Positions 9,123 to 18,022 of a stretch of 64,000 nt of DNA are shown one piece after another. A program made the translations under genes and the position numbers. The DNA lies in assembly GCA_023454175.1 (NCBI GenBank), contig JAEXRW010000037.1, forward strand, positions 19,258 through 83,257, written 5' to 3'. The notes under the pieces were generated by a model. It was not told where the DNA came from. It searched no databases and saw nothing but the letters and a program-made list of their open reading frames with translations. Within the stretch, counting starts at the first letter, position 1; each line of letters begins with the position of its first letter. This stretch comes from Bacillota bacterium. Its GTDB lineage: Bacteria; Bacillota; Clostridia; Christensenellales; JAEXRW01.

Positions 9123-9165
9123 ATTAAGAATTAATAATTAATAATTGCGGTATGCCTCCGGCATG
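9123..9165 (+). repeat. Heptad tandem repeat plus GC hairpin at a stop codon
   Basis: Three 7-base units (ATTAAGA, ATTAATA, ATTAATA) and a final ATTG start at the base after the TAA stop of the oxidoreductase gene. They are followed by a small hairpin (9152-9156 with 9160-9164). This is one member of a dispersed family in this window. Confidence 0.75.
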
Positions 9166-9207
9166 ATTCTAATATAATGCCGCGGGCAGGGATTGGAGAT
9201 AGAGAAT

Positions 9208-10251
9208 ATGCTGGCTGCAAGACTGTACGGACCGATGGACCTGCGATTGGACGAGGTAAAGAAGCCCCAGATCAACCAAGATGAAATCCTTCTGAAAATA
9301 ACGAGCGCTGCGGTGTGCGGCACGGACATACGGATGTACAAAAACGGGTATGCAGGTGTGGACGCAGAGCATCCGCGCATCCTGGGACATGAATTCGGCG
9401 GCGTGATCGAACAGGTCGGCAGCAATGTGCCTTTTTACAAGGAAGGGATGAACGTGGCCCTGGCACCCAACATCGGCTGCGGTACCTGCGACCGGTGTGT
9501 GAACGGTGATTTCCACCTGTGCGACGACTTCCAGGCTTTCGGCGTAACCATGGATGGCGCATTTGCCGAGTACGTAAAGGTGCCTGCCAACGCCATACGC
9601 CAGGGAAACCTTTCACTCGTGCCTGAAGGGGTGGATTCTGAAGAAGTGGCGCTGAACGAACCGCTCTCCTGCGCATACAACGGCTTTCTCAAGTGCGATA
9701 TCCACTCCGGGGACTATGTGCTGATCGTGGGGGCGGGCCCCATTGGCATCATGCACGCGATGCTGGCCAAAATGGGGGGCGCGGCCAAGGTGATCATGAA
9801 CGACATCTCGAAGGAACGGCTGGACGAGTGCAGCGCGATGATCCCGGGGCTCATCACCTACCACGGCAGCGACCTGAAAGGATTCATCCATGGGCAGACG
9901 CGCGGCAGGGGGCTGGACGTAGCGATCACAGCGTGCCCGGTGCCCGAAGTGCAGGCGGCCGTCATAGAAATGATGGGGCTGTGGGGAAGGGTCAATTTCT
10001 TCGGCGGACTGCCCAAGAGCAGGGAGATCGTGCCAATCAACACGAACCTGATCCACTACAAGCAGCTGAACGTGACGGGGACGACGCGCGCGAACGTGGT
10101 GCATTTCCGCAAGACGCTCGGCTTCATCGCCGACGGGCTGCTGGACGTGAAAAAAATGGTGACTGCGCGGTTCCCGCTGAAAGACATCGGAAAGGCGTTT
10201 GAATACGCGGCACAGGCGAAGGGCTTTAAAAACGTCATCACGTTTGATTGA
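9208..10251 (+). CDS. Zinc-dependent alcohol dehydrogenase (sorbitol dehydrogenase-like)
   Basis: A medium-chain zinc dehydrogenase of about 347 residues. Catalytic zinc region: AAVCGTDIRMYKNG and GHEFGG. Structural zinc Cys cluster: CGTCDRCVNGDFHLC. The Rossmann motif is VGAGPIGIMHAMLAKMGG. It should oxidise a polyol or sugar alcohol hydroxyl with NAD(P). ATG 9208 is preferred, with GGAG at 9195-9198; a TTG at 9193 would add five residues. It lies between an oxidoreductase and an FGGY kinase gene, fitting an oxidise-then-phosphorylate route. Confidence 0.9.
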   Translation: MLAARLYGPMDLRLDEVKKPQINQDEILLKITSAAVCGTDIRMYKNGYAGVDAEHPRILGHEFGGVIEQVGSNVPFYKEGMNVALAPNIGCGTCDRCVNGDFHLCDDFQAFGVTMDGAFAEYVKVPANAIRQGNLSLVPEGVDSEEVALNEPLSCAYNGFLKCDIHSGDYVLIVGAGPIGIMHAMLAKMGGAAKVIMNDISKERLDECSAMIPGLITYHGSDLKGFIHGQTRGRGLDVAITACPVPEVQAAVIEMMGLWGRVNFFGGLPKSREIVPINTNLIHYKQLNVTGTTRANVVHFRKTLGFIADGLLDVKKMVTARFPLKDIGKAFEYAAQAKGFKNVITFD

Positions 10252-10433
10252 GCAAAAAAAGATGTTACCGGCATGCCGTGAAGAAACACTGTTTCCACCA
10301 GGGAGGCCATAAACATGGGTTTCGATGCGGCAGAATGGAAACCGGAGCGAAACAAAGCAGGTATTTGTGTTAAATCTGAAGAAAACCACTATACATTTTG
10401 CGTCAAATTTGATATGTTTGGGGGTATAAACCA

Positions 10434-11930
10434 ATGCAGTATCTCATCGGCGTAGATATCGGGACACAGGGCACCAAAACGACCCTCTTCGATACCACGG
10501 GAAAAGCGCTGGCCGAAAGTTTCGAGGCCTCCAACCTGATCTCCCCCAAACCGGGCGTGGTGGAACAGGACCCGGGCGAAGTATTTGAATCCGTCATACG
10601 CACCATCAACGACGTGATGGACAAGTCGGGAACAAAACCCGGCGAAGTGGCAGCCGTGGCCTTTGACGGGCAGATGGCGGGCGTGATGGGCATCGACGAA
10701 AACTTCGATGCGGCGACCTACTATGACAGCTGGCTGGACACGCGGTGTGAAACATATATCGAGGTCATGAAAAAGACCGCCCGCAAGCGGGTGGTGGAAC
10801 TGACGGGCTGCCCCATCACGTATGCGCACGGGCCCAAGATCCTGTGGTGGAAGCACGAACGGCCCGAAGCGTATGCAAAGATCAAAAAATTCGTCATGCT
10901 GCAGGGGTACTGCGCGGGCAAGCTCTGCGGCCTGAAGGCAGAAGACGCCTTCATCGACCACACGAATATCCATTTCACAGGGTATGCGGACAACAAGAAC
11001 AAGCAGTGGTCGGATGAGCTGCTGGAAACGTTCCAGGTGGAGAAGGGCAAGATGCCGCAGATCGTGGCACCCTGGAAGGTGGTCGGCGGCGTGGATAAGC
11101 GGTTTGCCGACGAATGCGGGCTGCTCGCCGGAACGCCGGTGGCGGCAGGATGCGGCGACTCGGCCGCAACGAGCCTGGGCGCGGGCATCGTGCGGGCGGG
11201 GCAGGTCTTCGACGTGGCCGGGACGGCTTCCATCTTTTCTTGCTGCGTGGACACGTACGCCCCGGATACGAAGCACGAAGCGATGCTGCAGATGCGTTCG
11301 GTCATCGACGGATACTGGCAGCCGCTGGCCTATATCAACGGCGGCGGGCTGTGCGTCCGCTGGTTCAAGGACAACATCGCACGCAGCGACTACGATAAAC
11401 TCGCAAACGAGGCCGAACAAGTGACGCCGGGCTCGGACGGAATCATCTTTACCCCGCATTTTGCCGGAAGGGTGTGCCCCAACAACCCGTACGTGAAAGG
11501 CAGTTTCATCGGCCTGGACTGGATCCACACACGCGCGCATATGTACCGCGCCATACTGGAAGGGATCGCATACGAATACCGGTTCTACCTGGATGTGCTG
11601 AAGGACCTGGGCGTGGGGAAGGGGTTCAAGGAAGTGTACGCAATGGGCGGCGGGGCGAAGAGCAGGCTCTTCAACCGCATCAAGGCGGACATGCTGGGGC
11701 TGGACTACAACGTGCTGCGCAACAACGATACCGCCACACTGGGCTGCGCGCTCATAGCGGGGCATGCGGCGGGCATATATACTGATATAGCCAAGACCGT
11801 GGAAGGCATGGTGGAGACCGGCGAGCATGTCTCTGCAAAACCCGGCCAGAGCGCGGCATACGACAAGTACTACGAGGCGTACAAGGACCTTTTCGGCGCA
11901 CTCGAAGGCATTTACAAACGATTGAAGTAG
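10434..11930 (+). CDS. FGGY-family carbohydrate kinase (xylulokinase-like)
   Basis: This 498-residue cytosolic kinase of the FGGY/actin-fold family transfers phosphate from ATP to a sugar. The N-terminal phosphate-binding motif is GVDIGTQGTKTTLFD, the substrate region contains AVAFDGQMAGVMG, and the C-terminal half contains CGDSAATSLGAG and the ADP-binding segment YAMGGGAKSRLFNRIKAD. Length matches xylulokinases and ribulokinases, but the substrate could be another ketose or a polyol. GGGGGT lies shortly before the ATG. Upstream neighbours are dehydrogenases, downstream a TIM-barrel isomerase and an aldolase. Confidence 0.9.
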   Translation: MQYLIGVDIGTQGTKTTLFDTTGKALAESFEASNLISPKPGVVEQDPGEVFESVIRTINDVMDKSGTKPGEVAAVAFDGQMAGVMGIDENFDAATYYDSWLDTRCETYIEVMKKTARKRVVELTGCPITYAHGPKILWWKHERPEAYAKIKKFVMLQGYCAGKLCGLKAEDAFIDHTNIHFTGYADNKNKQWSDELLETFQVEKGKMPQIVAPWKVVGGVDKRFADECGLLAGTPVAAGCGDSAATSLGAGIVRAGQVFDVAGTASIFSCCVDTYAPDTKHEAMLQMRSVIDGYWQPLAYINGGGLCVRWFKDNIARSDYDKLANEAEQVTPGSDGIIFTPHFAGRVCPNNPYVKGSFIGLDWIHTRAHMYRAILEGIAYEYRFYLDVLKDLGVGKGFKEVYAMGGGAKSRLFNRIKADMLGLDYNVLRNNDTATLGCALIAGHAAGIYTDIAKTVEGMVETGEHVSAKPGQSAAYDKYYEAYKDLFGALEGIYKRLK

Positions 11931-11952
11931 GCCAGGGCAGCCATATTTCAAT

Positions 11953-11998
11953 ACACCGGTACTCCTGAAGCATTACAGCAGCTTCCGGACGCCGGTGT
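11953..11998 (+). terminator. Hairpin terminator candidate after the kinase gene
   Basis: An outer 7-bp stem (11953-11959 with 11992-11998) encloses an inner GAAGC/GCTTC pairing and is followed by TACTTTTAA. The T-run is short, so termination may be partial. Confidence 0.5.
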
Positions 11999-12009
11999 TA
12001 CTTTTAACG

Positions 12010-12189
12010 GGGAAACCTGATTGATTCGTGCGATATCTTTGCGGTTAATTTGGCACCTACCTGTGTCGCTAAAAACTTGAAATAGCGATGCTATCGAAAC
12101 AGCACTATGCTGTTCCTTCGTTTTTGCTCCTTGGTATATGCCAAATTTCCTCGCAAATCTTATCGCCCTCATTTCAATCAGTGTTTCCC
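12010..12189. mobile_element. MITE-like element with long imperfect terminal inverted repeats
   Basis: The left end (12010 to about 12062, GGGAAAC then CTGATTGA, GCGATA, TTTGCG, AATTTGGCA and TACC) matches the reverse complement of the right end (about 12133-12189) in the same order, with mismatches and small gaps. The whole 180-base unit has no coding capacity. This is the architecture of a miniature inverted-repeat transposable element, or of a long structured hairpin. It fills most of the gap between the kinase and the next isomerase gene. No clear target-site duplication was found. Confidence 0.6.
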
Positions 12190-12250
12190 TAATCATCCAG
12201 AATAAAAAGTGGATACTAACAAAACTTATATAATACGGAGGAATCATAAT

Positions 12251-13243
12251 ATGAAACTATCAGCCTTTTCAGTATTGTACAAGGACAAGCCGCTTTCCGA
12301 GGTCCTGGATCTCTTCAAAGGCAAGGGGATCACCCATGCGGAGATCGGCGCGGGCGGATTCATCGGCAAGGACCACTGCAATCCGGCGCAGCTGCTGGCG
12401 GACAAGAAGGCACGGGAAAAATTCCACGACCTTTTCAAGAGCAGGGACATGACCATCTCCAGCCTGAGCTGCCACGGCAACCCCGTGCACCCGCAGAAAC
12501 AGCTGGCGCAGAGCTACCACCAGGACATCAAGGAGGCCATCGACCTGGCCGCGCTGCTGGGCGTGGAACGTATCGTGACATTTTCCGGCTGCCCGGGGGA
12601 CAGCGACCATTCGCTTTACCCGAACTGGCCGGTATCGCCCTTCCCGGAGGACTTCCAGGCTGTGGTGAACTGGCAGTGGGAGAAAAAACTCATCCCCTAC
12701 TGGAAGGAGATGGGGAAATACGCCGAGGACAAGGGCGTGAAGGTGGCGATGGAGATGCACGGCGGCTATTCCGTCCACACTCCTTTCACCGCCATCAAAA
12801 TGCGGAGGCTAACAGGCTGCAAGGCGCTGGGCGCAAACCTGGACCCGAGCCACATGTGGTGGCAGGGCATCGACCCGGCGGAGGCGGCGCGCTACCTGAA
12901 CAAGGAAGGCTGCCTGTATTTCTTCCATGCAAAGGACGCGTTCATCGACCCGGCGTATGTATCCTACTACGGCGTGACGGATATGCAGAGCTTCGGCGTG
13001 GCATACGGAAGGGGCTGGCAATTCCGTACGGTGGGATTCGGGCACGACCTGAAAGAATGGTCAAATATTTTCAGCGTCTTGCGCGCTACTGGATATGACG
13101 ATATAATAAGCATAGAGCATGAAGATTCGTATATGTCGGTGGAGGAAGGGCTGGAAAAGGCGGTCAACAACCTGAAACAGGTGATGATCTTCGAGCCTGC
13201 GTCCGCACCCAAGGCCTTTAACCTGGATGAGCGGTTTATCTGA
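12251..13243 (+). CDS. Sugar phosphate isomerase/epimerase (TIM barrel)
   Basis: A 330-residue xylose-isomerase-like TIM barrel. Metal ligands are seen as Glu in VAMEMHGG, Asp in NLDPSHM, His in FFHAKD and Glu in SIEHED. It is related to the enzyme at 14429-15403, sharing the HAKD and EHED motifs and the long GFG-type loop before the last helix. ATG 12251 has a CGGAGGA site at the right distance; the upstream in-frame GTG at 12209 has none. It is followed closely by the aldolase gene, so the two are probably co-transcribed. Confidence 0.85.
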   Translation: MKLSAFSVLYKDKPLSEVLDLFKGKGITHAEIGAGGFIGKDHCNPAQLLADKKAREKFHDLFKSRDMTISSLSCHGNPVHPQKQLAQSYHQDIKEAIDLAALLGVERIVTFSGCPGDSDHSLYPNWPVSPFPEDFQAVVNWQWEKKLIPYWKEMGKYAEDKGVKVAMEMHGGYSVHTPFTAIKMRRLTGCKALGANLDPSHMWWQGIDPAEAARYLNKEGCLYFFHAKDAFIDPAYVSYYGVTDMQSFGVAYGRGWQFRTVGFGHDLKEWSNIFSVLRATGYDDIISIEHEDSYMSVEEGLEKAVNNLKQVMIFEPASAPKAFNLDERFI

Positions 13244-13313
13244 ACCGGAAACAAACCGATCAGGCGGGGATAGACGCCATCTTCATGTACATGAAAATAT
13301 GGAGGAATATCCC

Positions 13314-14006
13314 ATGGTACTGACCACTGCCGATGTAGCGAAAATGCTGGACCTGAGCTGCGTGCGGATGCACCACACCGCCGACGACATCCACAAGATG
13401 GTCAATGCGGCCAAGGAATACCGGTGCGGGCAGGTATCCGTACTGCAGTGTTATATCGGCCTGACGAAGGAACTGCTGAAAGGGGACAAGGACATCCACG
13501 TGGTGGGGAACATCAGCTTCCCATCGGGCTCGGACATCACCGAACTCAAGGTGTTCCATGCAAAACAGATGGTGAAAGCCAAATGCGACGAGGTCGACAT
13601 GGTGATGAACATAAACTTCCTGAAATCCGGGATGTACAGGGAAGTTGAAGAAGATGTGAAGGCCGTCCGAAAGGCTGTAGGGAATATCCCCATGAAGGTC
13701 ATCATCGAGTCGCCCATCCTGGACAAGGAACTCATAAAGAAAGCCTGCGAGATCTGCATGAACGCGAAGGCTACATTTGTGAAGACGGGCACAGGCTGGA
13801 CCGAACCCACGACGCTGGAACAGGTGCAGTACATCAAATCCATCGTGGGGGACAACATCTTCATCAAGGCTTCGGGCGGCGTGAAAAACCTGGACCTGCT
13901 GGCGGAGATGTACCGGGCCGGCGCGAGGCGTTTCGGCGTGAACCTGCGCGGGGGCATCTCCCTGCTGGAGGAATGCAAGGCGCGGGGCGGAAGCATCGAG
14001 ATCTAA
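13314..14006 (+). CDS. DeoC-type aldolase
   Basis: The protein (230 residues from ATG 13314, with GGAGG 8 bases upstream) matches the deoxyribose-phosphate aldolase family of class I aldolases. The Schiff-base lysine is Lys157 in FVKTGTGW; the second active-site lysine is in IKASGGVK; the catalytic Asp is in DMVMNINF; the phosphate-binding tail is AGARRFGVN. The family cleaves phosphorylated 2-deoxy sugars or related compounds to acetaldehyde or other small aldehydes plus a triose phosphate. Its place among kinases and dehydrogenases suggests it cleaves the final phosphorylated intermediate of one branch of this locus. Confidence 0.88.
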   Translation: MVLTTADVAKMLDLSCVRMHHTADDIHKMVNAAKEYRCGQVSVLQCYIGLTKELLKGDKDIHVVGNISFPSGSDITELKVFHAKQMVKAKCDEVDMVMNINFLKSGMYREVEEDVKAVRKAVGNIPMKVIIESPILDKELIKKACEICMNAKATFVKTGTGWTEPTTLEQVQYIKSIVGDNIFIKASGGVKNLDLLAEMYRAGARRFGVNLRGGISLLEECKARGGSIEI

Positions 14007-14428
14007 TAAAGCTAACAGATACATGAAGCGCAAGGGGTGCGTGCCACCCCTTGCGCTTGCTTATACCCGCGGACATACCGCCAGGATGAACCCCTGTGAT
14101 GGTGGCACCCACCATGCCGGCATACGTCATAAGTGCCGATGCAGCGGCGCGGGCGGAGTTTCCCTCCGCCGGGATGATAAAGCGCGAGCCATAGGCATAT
14201 CAAATTACTGTTTTCTGACAATAAACCAACAATAATGAACGATTTACAAGGCACCTATACATTGACATGATATCCTGCAAATGATAAACTTATTATAACG
14301 TCCTTACGACTATACCATTTTGCATAATATGTGTACACTTACAGAAAGATAATGAAAAAACAATTTTTCGTAAAACGCGCCATTCTTTTGCGTTTAATAT
14401 CATAACAGCATCGGGAGGGATAACAAGA
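14007..14428. other. Non-coding stretch with several hairpins
   Basis: The stretch holds a perfect 14-bp stem (14026-14039 with 14045-14058; terminator-like but with a weak T-run), a 7-bp stem (14099-14105 with 14109-14115), a 7-bp GC stem (14152-14158 with 14164-14170) and, further on, a promoter. No convincing gene was found; a 70-codon frame here lacks a ribosome binding site. Confidence 0.6.
14262..14290 (+). promoter_or_regulatory. Sigma-A-type promoter upstream of an isomerase gene
   Basis: TTGACA (14262-14267), a 17-base spacer and TAAACT (14285-14290) precede the isomerase gene at 14429. Downstream, CGTAAAACG and TTTTGCGTTTAA around 14370-14400 could be regulator sites. Confidence 0.55.
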
Positions 14429-15403
14429 ATGAAGATCGGACTTTTTTCTGCAACGTACCTGGACAAGAGCCTGGAAGAGACCTGCGCCATGGCTTCCAAA
14501 TACGGCTATGAGGCCGTGGAACTCCCCGCCTTCTCCGGGAACCCCCACCTGGACATCGAAAAAGCCGTAAGCGACAAAAATTACCGTGAGCAAATCAAAA
14601 AGGCGGTATCCGCCAACGGACTCATCATTTCTGCACTGAGCAACCATCCTGAAGGACAGATCACACTGGGACCATACGGCGAAGACACCGACGCCATCTT
14701 CAAAGGCACCCGCGAAGAAAAAATCAAATTCGGTACCGAACGCATGATCAAGACGGCCCAGGCGGCAAACGCCCTGGAAGTGCCCGTGGTATGCGGCTTC
14801 ATCGGCTGCGAGAATTTCGGCAGGTTCTTCAACTGGCCCTGGTCAAAGGGCTGGGCCAAGATGGAGCAGGATTTCGTAGAGATCTGGAGCCCCATCCTGG
14901 ACAAATTCGGCGAATACGGCGTGAAATTTGCCCATGAGCCCCATCCCAATGAACTGGTTTATGACGTTGACACGGCTGTGCGCGCGGTGGAACTGCTGGG
15001 CGGACGCAAGGAGTTTGGCTTCAACTTCGACCCGGCCAACCTGACCTACCTGGACATCAAAGTGGAAGTATTCCTCGACGTGCTCAAAGACCGGATATTC
15101 CACGTGCATGCCAAGGACGCCGAAGTGGTGGACCACAACCTGCAGCGCAGCGGCCGTATCCCGCAGGGCGACTGGCAGCGGCTGGGCAGGGGCTTCCGCT
15201 TCCGCATCCCCGGCTGGGGCGATGTGCCGTGGAAGAAGGTCATCACCGAACTTTCCATGATCGGCTACAACTACGTGATGAGCTACGAGCACGAGGACGT
15301 CACGATGAGCCGCCAGGACGGCATCGAAAAGACCATTGCGTACCTCAAACCGCTGATGATCCAGGCGCCGTACGAGGGCCGCAACGACGTATTGTTCAAC
15401 TGA
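14429..15403 (+). CDS. Sugar phosphate isomerase/epimerase (TIM barrel)
   Basis: A 324-residue xylose-isomerase-like TIM barrel with the metal-ligand motifs FAHEPHPNE, NFDPANL, HVHAKD and SYEHED. It resembles the 12251-13243 protein in layout and C-terminal sequence. A GGGAGGGAT ribosome binding site precedes the ATG. It has its own upstream promoter and is followed by a zinc dehydrogenase gene with a separate promoter. The substrate is unknown; enzymes of this group act on ketoses, keto-inositols or 3-keto sugars. Confidence 0.85.
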   Translation: MKIGLFSATYLDKSLEETCAMASKYGYEAVELPAFSGNPHLDIEKAVSDKNYREQIKKAVSANGLIISALSNHPEGQITLGPYGEDTDAIFKGTREEKIKFGTERMIKTAQAANALEVPVVCGFIGCENFGRFFNWPWSKGWAKMEQDFVEIWSPILDKFGEYGVKFAHEPHPNELVYDVDTAVRAVELLGGRKEFGFNFDPANLTYLDIKVEVFLDVLKDRIFHVHAKDAEVVDHNLQRSGRIPQGDWQRLGRGFRFRIPGWGDVPWKKVITELSMIGYNYVMSYEHEDVTMSRQDGIEKTIAYLKPLMIQAPYEGRNDVLFN

Positions 15404-15431
15404 AAAATATACAGAATTCAACAATAAAATA

Positions 15432-15460
15432 TTGGAAATTGCCATGGAGACGGTTATAAT
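15432..15460 (+). promoter_or_regulatory. Sigma-A-type promoter upstream of a zinc dehydrogenase gene
   Basis: TTGGAA (15432-15437), a 17-base spacer and a consensus TATAAT (15455-15460) lie 70 bases before the start codon at 15530. Confidence 0.65.
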
Positions 15461-15529
15461 ACTGTAAATGGCAATTCAAATGGAACAGCAACCAATAATT
15501 TGAATACTGAATACGGAGTGACATGAAAA

Positions 15530-16582
15530 ATGAAAATGAAAGCTGCAATGTTTGAAAAGCCGGACGTCATCACCATCAAGGAGATACCGGTACCCGATAT
15601 CAACGACAACGAAGTACTCATCAAAGTGAAATACACCGGCATCTGCGGAACGGACTGGAGCATTTACAAGGGCTATTATTCGTCGGACAAGCTGCCGCTG
15701 GTGGCGGGACATGAGTTTTCGGGCGTGGTGACCAAGGTGGGCAAAAACGCCCAGGGACTGAAAGAAGGCGACCGGGTAACGGCCGACATCAACCTGAGCT
15801 GCGGAACATGCTTTTACTGCAGGCGCGGACAGAAACTCCTCTGCCCCGAATTCACCCAGCTGGGCATCCACACCCACGGGAGCTATGCAGAATATGTGAA
15901 GGCCCCCTGGGAGCAGGTGCACATCCTCCCCGAGAACCTGGATTTCCTTTCGGGCGCATTCATCGAGCCGGTGAGCTGCGTGATCCACAGCAGCAAGGCA
16001 GCCGAGATCAAGATCGGCTCCAGCGTGGCCGTCATCGGCTGCGGGCTGGGCATCCTGCACGCAAGGCTGGCCATGCTGCGGGGCGCCGCTCCCGTGATCA
16101 TCTTCGGCGACAATGAAAAACGCCTGCAGATCGCACGGGACATGGGCGTGGACTACGCCATCAACATCAACGAGAAACCCGACATGATCGCGGAGACGCT
16201 CAAACTGACGGGCGGGCGCGGCGCGGACTATGTGATAGAAGCCGTGGGCCTCAAAAAGACGTATGAAGATGCATTCAAGATGGTGCGCAAGGGCGGCAGG
16301 GTGGTCGGATTTGGCATCGCTGCAAACGGCGTGGAGATCTCCGTGAACCCCTCCGAGATGGTGCTGGGCGAGAAGACCTTTGCAAGCTCCTGCGCGGGCG
16401 TGGGCGTGGACTGGCTGGACTCCATGGCGCTGCTGGCGCACGGCCGTATAAAACCCGAGAAGATGTTTTCCATGATCGTACCGCTGGAAGAGCTGGAAGC
16501 GGCACTGCATGAACTCAAGACCAATCCCGACCTGATCAAGGTATTCGTATCATCCGAGATCAAGGAAAGGCAAGTATTCTAA
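15530..16582 (+). CDS. Zinc-dependent alcohol dehydrogenase (sorbitol/threonine dehydrogenase-like)
   Basis: A 350-residue medium-chain zinc dehydrogenase. Catalytic zinc motifs are GICGTDWSIYKG and GHEFSG, the structural zinc cluster is CGTCFYCRRGQKLLC, and the Rossmann motif is VIGCGLGILHARLAML. It probably oxidises a polyol or sugar with NAD(P). It differs in sequence from the enzyme at 9208-10251, so the two likely act at different steps. CGGAG lies 11 bases before the ATG; a second in-frame ATG is at 15536. The next gene is a GntR regulator, a plausible controller. Confidence 0.9.
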   Translation: MKMKAAMFEKPDVITIKEIPVPDINDNEVLIKVKYTGICGTDWSIYKGYYSSDKLPLVAGHEFSGVVTKVGKNAQGLKEGDRVTADINLSCGTCFYCRRGQKLLCPEFTQLGIHTHGSYAEYVKAPWEQVHILPENLDFLSGAFIEPVSCVIHSSKAAEIKIGSSVAVIGCGLGILHARLAMLRGAAPVIIFGDNEKRLQIARDMGVDYAININEKPDMIAETLKLTGGRGADYVIEAVGLKKTYEDAFKMVRKGGRVVGFGIAANGVEISVNPSEMVLGEKTFASSCAGVGVDWLDSMALLAHGRIKPEKMFSMIVPLEELEAALHELKTNPDLIKVFVSSEIKERQVF

Positions 16583-16650
16583 GGTGTATGAAAGTGCGGG
16601 GCGGCTTTCCAGCCGCCCTGTGCGTTCAATGTTTGTGGGGGGTACTATCC

Positions 16651-17394
16651 ATGATAGACAAGAGCAGCCCGGTGCCTTTATACCACCAGATCAGGCAGGA
16701 TATAAAGGCCAAGATCAAAAGCGAGAAATTCCCGGTGAACCAGCCCATCCCTTCGGAGAGCGAATTGATGGTGCATTATAACGTGAGCCGCATGACGGTG
16801 CGCCTCGCAATCGATGAGCTGGAAAAAGAGGGGTATGTGAAAAAGATCCAGGGCAAGGGCACATACGTCAAGAAGCGGAAAATGACCCAGCAGCTCAACA
16901 CCATCACCAGCTGGACCGAGACGATGCTCGCCCAGGGGCTGAACCCGGTGACCACAAGCATCAGCACGGACGAAATCGAGGCCTCGGAAGAACTGGCAGA
17001 GCAGATGCAAATAGACCCGGGCATCCGGCTCTACAGCATCCACCGCGTGAAAAGCGTGGAAGGAGAGCCCATCGGCATCTCACAGGTGTACCTGGTGGCG
17101 GATGTGGCGCCCGGACTAACGGATATGCCGCAGATACGGGACTCCATCTACTCCGTGCTGGAATCGGTGTACAATGTGGACCTGGCTTCGGCCACGGAAA
17201 CGGTGGAAGCGCATGCCGCGGAGAAAGAGGAAGCCCGGCTTTTGAATATCAAGGAGGGGGAACCCGTCATCTGCGTGACGCGGCTGACATATGACTCCTT
17301 CGGCAAAGTCATCGAGCTGGTCCAGATCACCTCCCGCGCGGACCGGTATGCCTACACCATCACCCTGAGCGGGCGCAAACGCAAACAGGACTAA
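16651..17394 (+). CDS. GntR-family regulator with UTRA domain
   Basis: The protein (247 residues from ATG 16651) has an N-terminal GntR winged helix (PLYHQIRQDIKAKI, PSESELMVHYNVSRMTVR, IQGKGTYV) and a C-terminal UTRA effector domain of the HutC/FarR group, which usually binds a sugar phosphate or related ligand. GTGGGGGG lies shortly upstream of the chosen ATG; an in-frame ATG at 16588 would add 21 unconserved residues. Adjacent genes are a dehydrogenase, a VOC protein and a kinase, the likely regulon. Confidence 0.9.
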   Translation: MIDKSSPVPLYHQIRQDIKAKIKSEKFPVNQPIPSESELMVHYNVSRMTVRLAIDELEKEGYVKKIQGKGTYVKKRKMTQQLNTITSWTETMLAQGLNPVTTSISTDEIEASEELAEQMQIDPGIRLYSIHRVKSVEGEPIGISQVYLVADVAPGLTDMPQIRDSIYSVLESVYNVDLASATETVEAHAAEKEEARLLNIKEGEPVICVTRLTYDSFGKVIELVQITSRADRYAYTITLSGRKRKQD

Positions 17395-17415
17395 AAACCA
17401 GGAGCATACAAGCAA

Positions 17416-17805
17416 ATGAAGATACAAGGCTTTAACCATATCGGCATCAACATCACGGACATCGAAAAGTCCCTGGCATTTTACCGCGACGTATTAAAGG
17501 CAAACGTGCAGTTCTCGGCCAAAATGGACGATTGCACCATCACCTACCTGCTGCTTCCCAGCGGGGAGCGCATCGAGCTTTTTGACTATTACGGAAAAAA
17601 CAAAACGAACCCGCCCGAGGAGAGCCAGGCGGGCTACCGCCATATCGCCATTCAGGTGGATGATACCGATGCGTGGGAGGAATGGCTGAGGCAGAATGAG
17701 GTACCCATCGTACTGGCCTCGACGGATATCGCGGCGCTGCACGTGCGCGTGCTGCTTTTCAAGGACCCGGACGGGACGGTGCTGGAATTCTGCAAACCGA
17801 TTTAG
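17416..17805 (+). CDS. VOC/glyoxalase family protein
   Basis: A 129-residue vicinal-oxygen-chelate protein with two beta-alpha-beta-beta-beta modules. Possible metal ligands are His8 (FNHIGI), Glu in ERIELF, His in YRHIAI and Glu in TVLEF, as in glyoxalase I-like or epimerase-like enzymes. GGAG lies upstream of the ATG, 21 bases after the GntR gene, so it is probably co-transcribed with it. It may isomerise or detoxify an aldehyde produced by the sugar pathway; that is inference. Confidence 0.82.
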   Translation: MKIQGFNHIGINITDIEKSLAFYRDVLKANVQFSAKMDDCTITYLLLPSGERIELFDYYGKNKTNPPEESQAGYRHIAIQVDDTDAWEEWLRQNEVPIVLASTDIAALHVRVLLFKDPDGTVLEFCKPI

Positions 17806-17809
17806 CTCA

Positions 17810-17902
17810 GTTGAGAGTTGACAGTTGAGAGTTGCGGAATGCCCTTCGGGCATGGACCCCATGAGTTGATAGTTAAGAGCTGAGGGGTGCCCTTCGGGCA
17901 TG
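17810..17902 (+). repeat. Double heptad repeat with two GC hairpins
   Basis: The first unit has GTTGAGA, GTTGACA, GTTGAGA and GTTGCGG, then an ATGCCC/GGGCAT hairpin with TTC loop. The second unit (from 17865) has GTTGATA, GTTAAGA and GCTGAGG, then TGCCC/GGGCA. The array starts four bases after the VOC gene stop codon. Confidence 0.75.
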
Positions 17903-17974
17903 AATTCATAGAAAATTAAAAAGCACGAGCGCAAATTTGTGATATAACAAGGGTGGACCCTATATACAATCATT

Positions 17975-17992
17975 ATATCGATATATCGATAT
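17975..17992. promoter_or_regulatory. 18-bp perfect palindrome, possible operator
   Basis: The sequence ATATCGATATATCGATAT is its own reverse complement and contains two direct ATATCGAT units. It lies 31 bases before the kinase start codon, a position suited to a repressor site. Confidence 0.45.
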
Positions 17993-18022
17993 CATTTGTA
18001 ACAACCAGAGGAGCGTTAAAGT

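Noticed and set aside
10389..11951. 520-codon frame opposite the FGGY kinase
   Set aside because: Antisense to a clear kinase gene, without ribosome binding site or recognisable motifs.
14023..14235. 70-codon frame after the DeoC-type aldolase
   Set aside because: It runs through a perfect hairpin and has no ribosome binding site or similarity.
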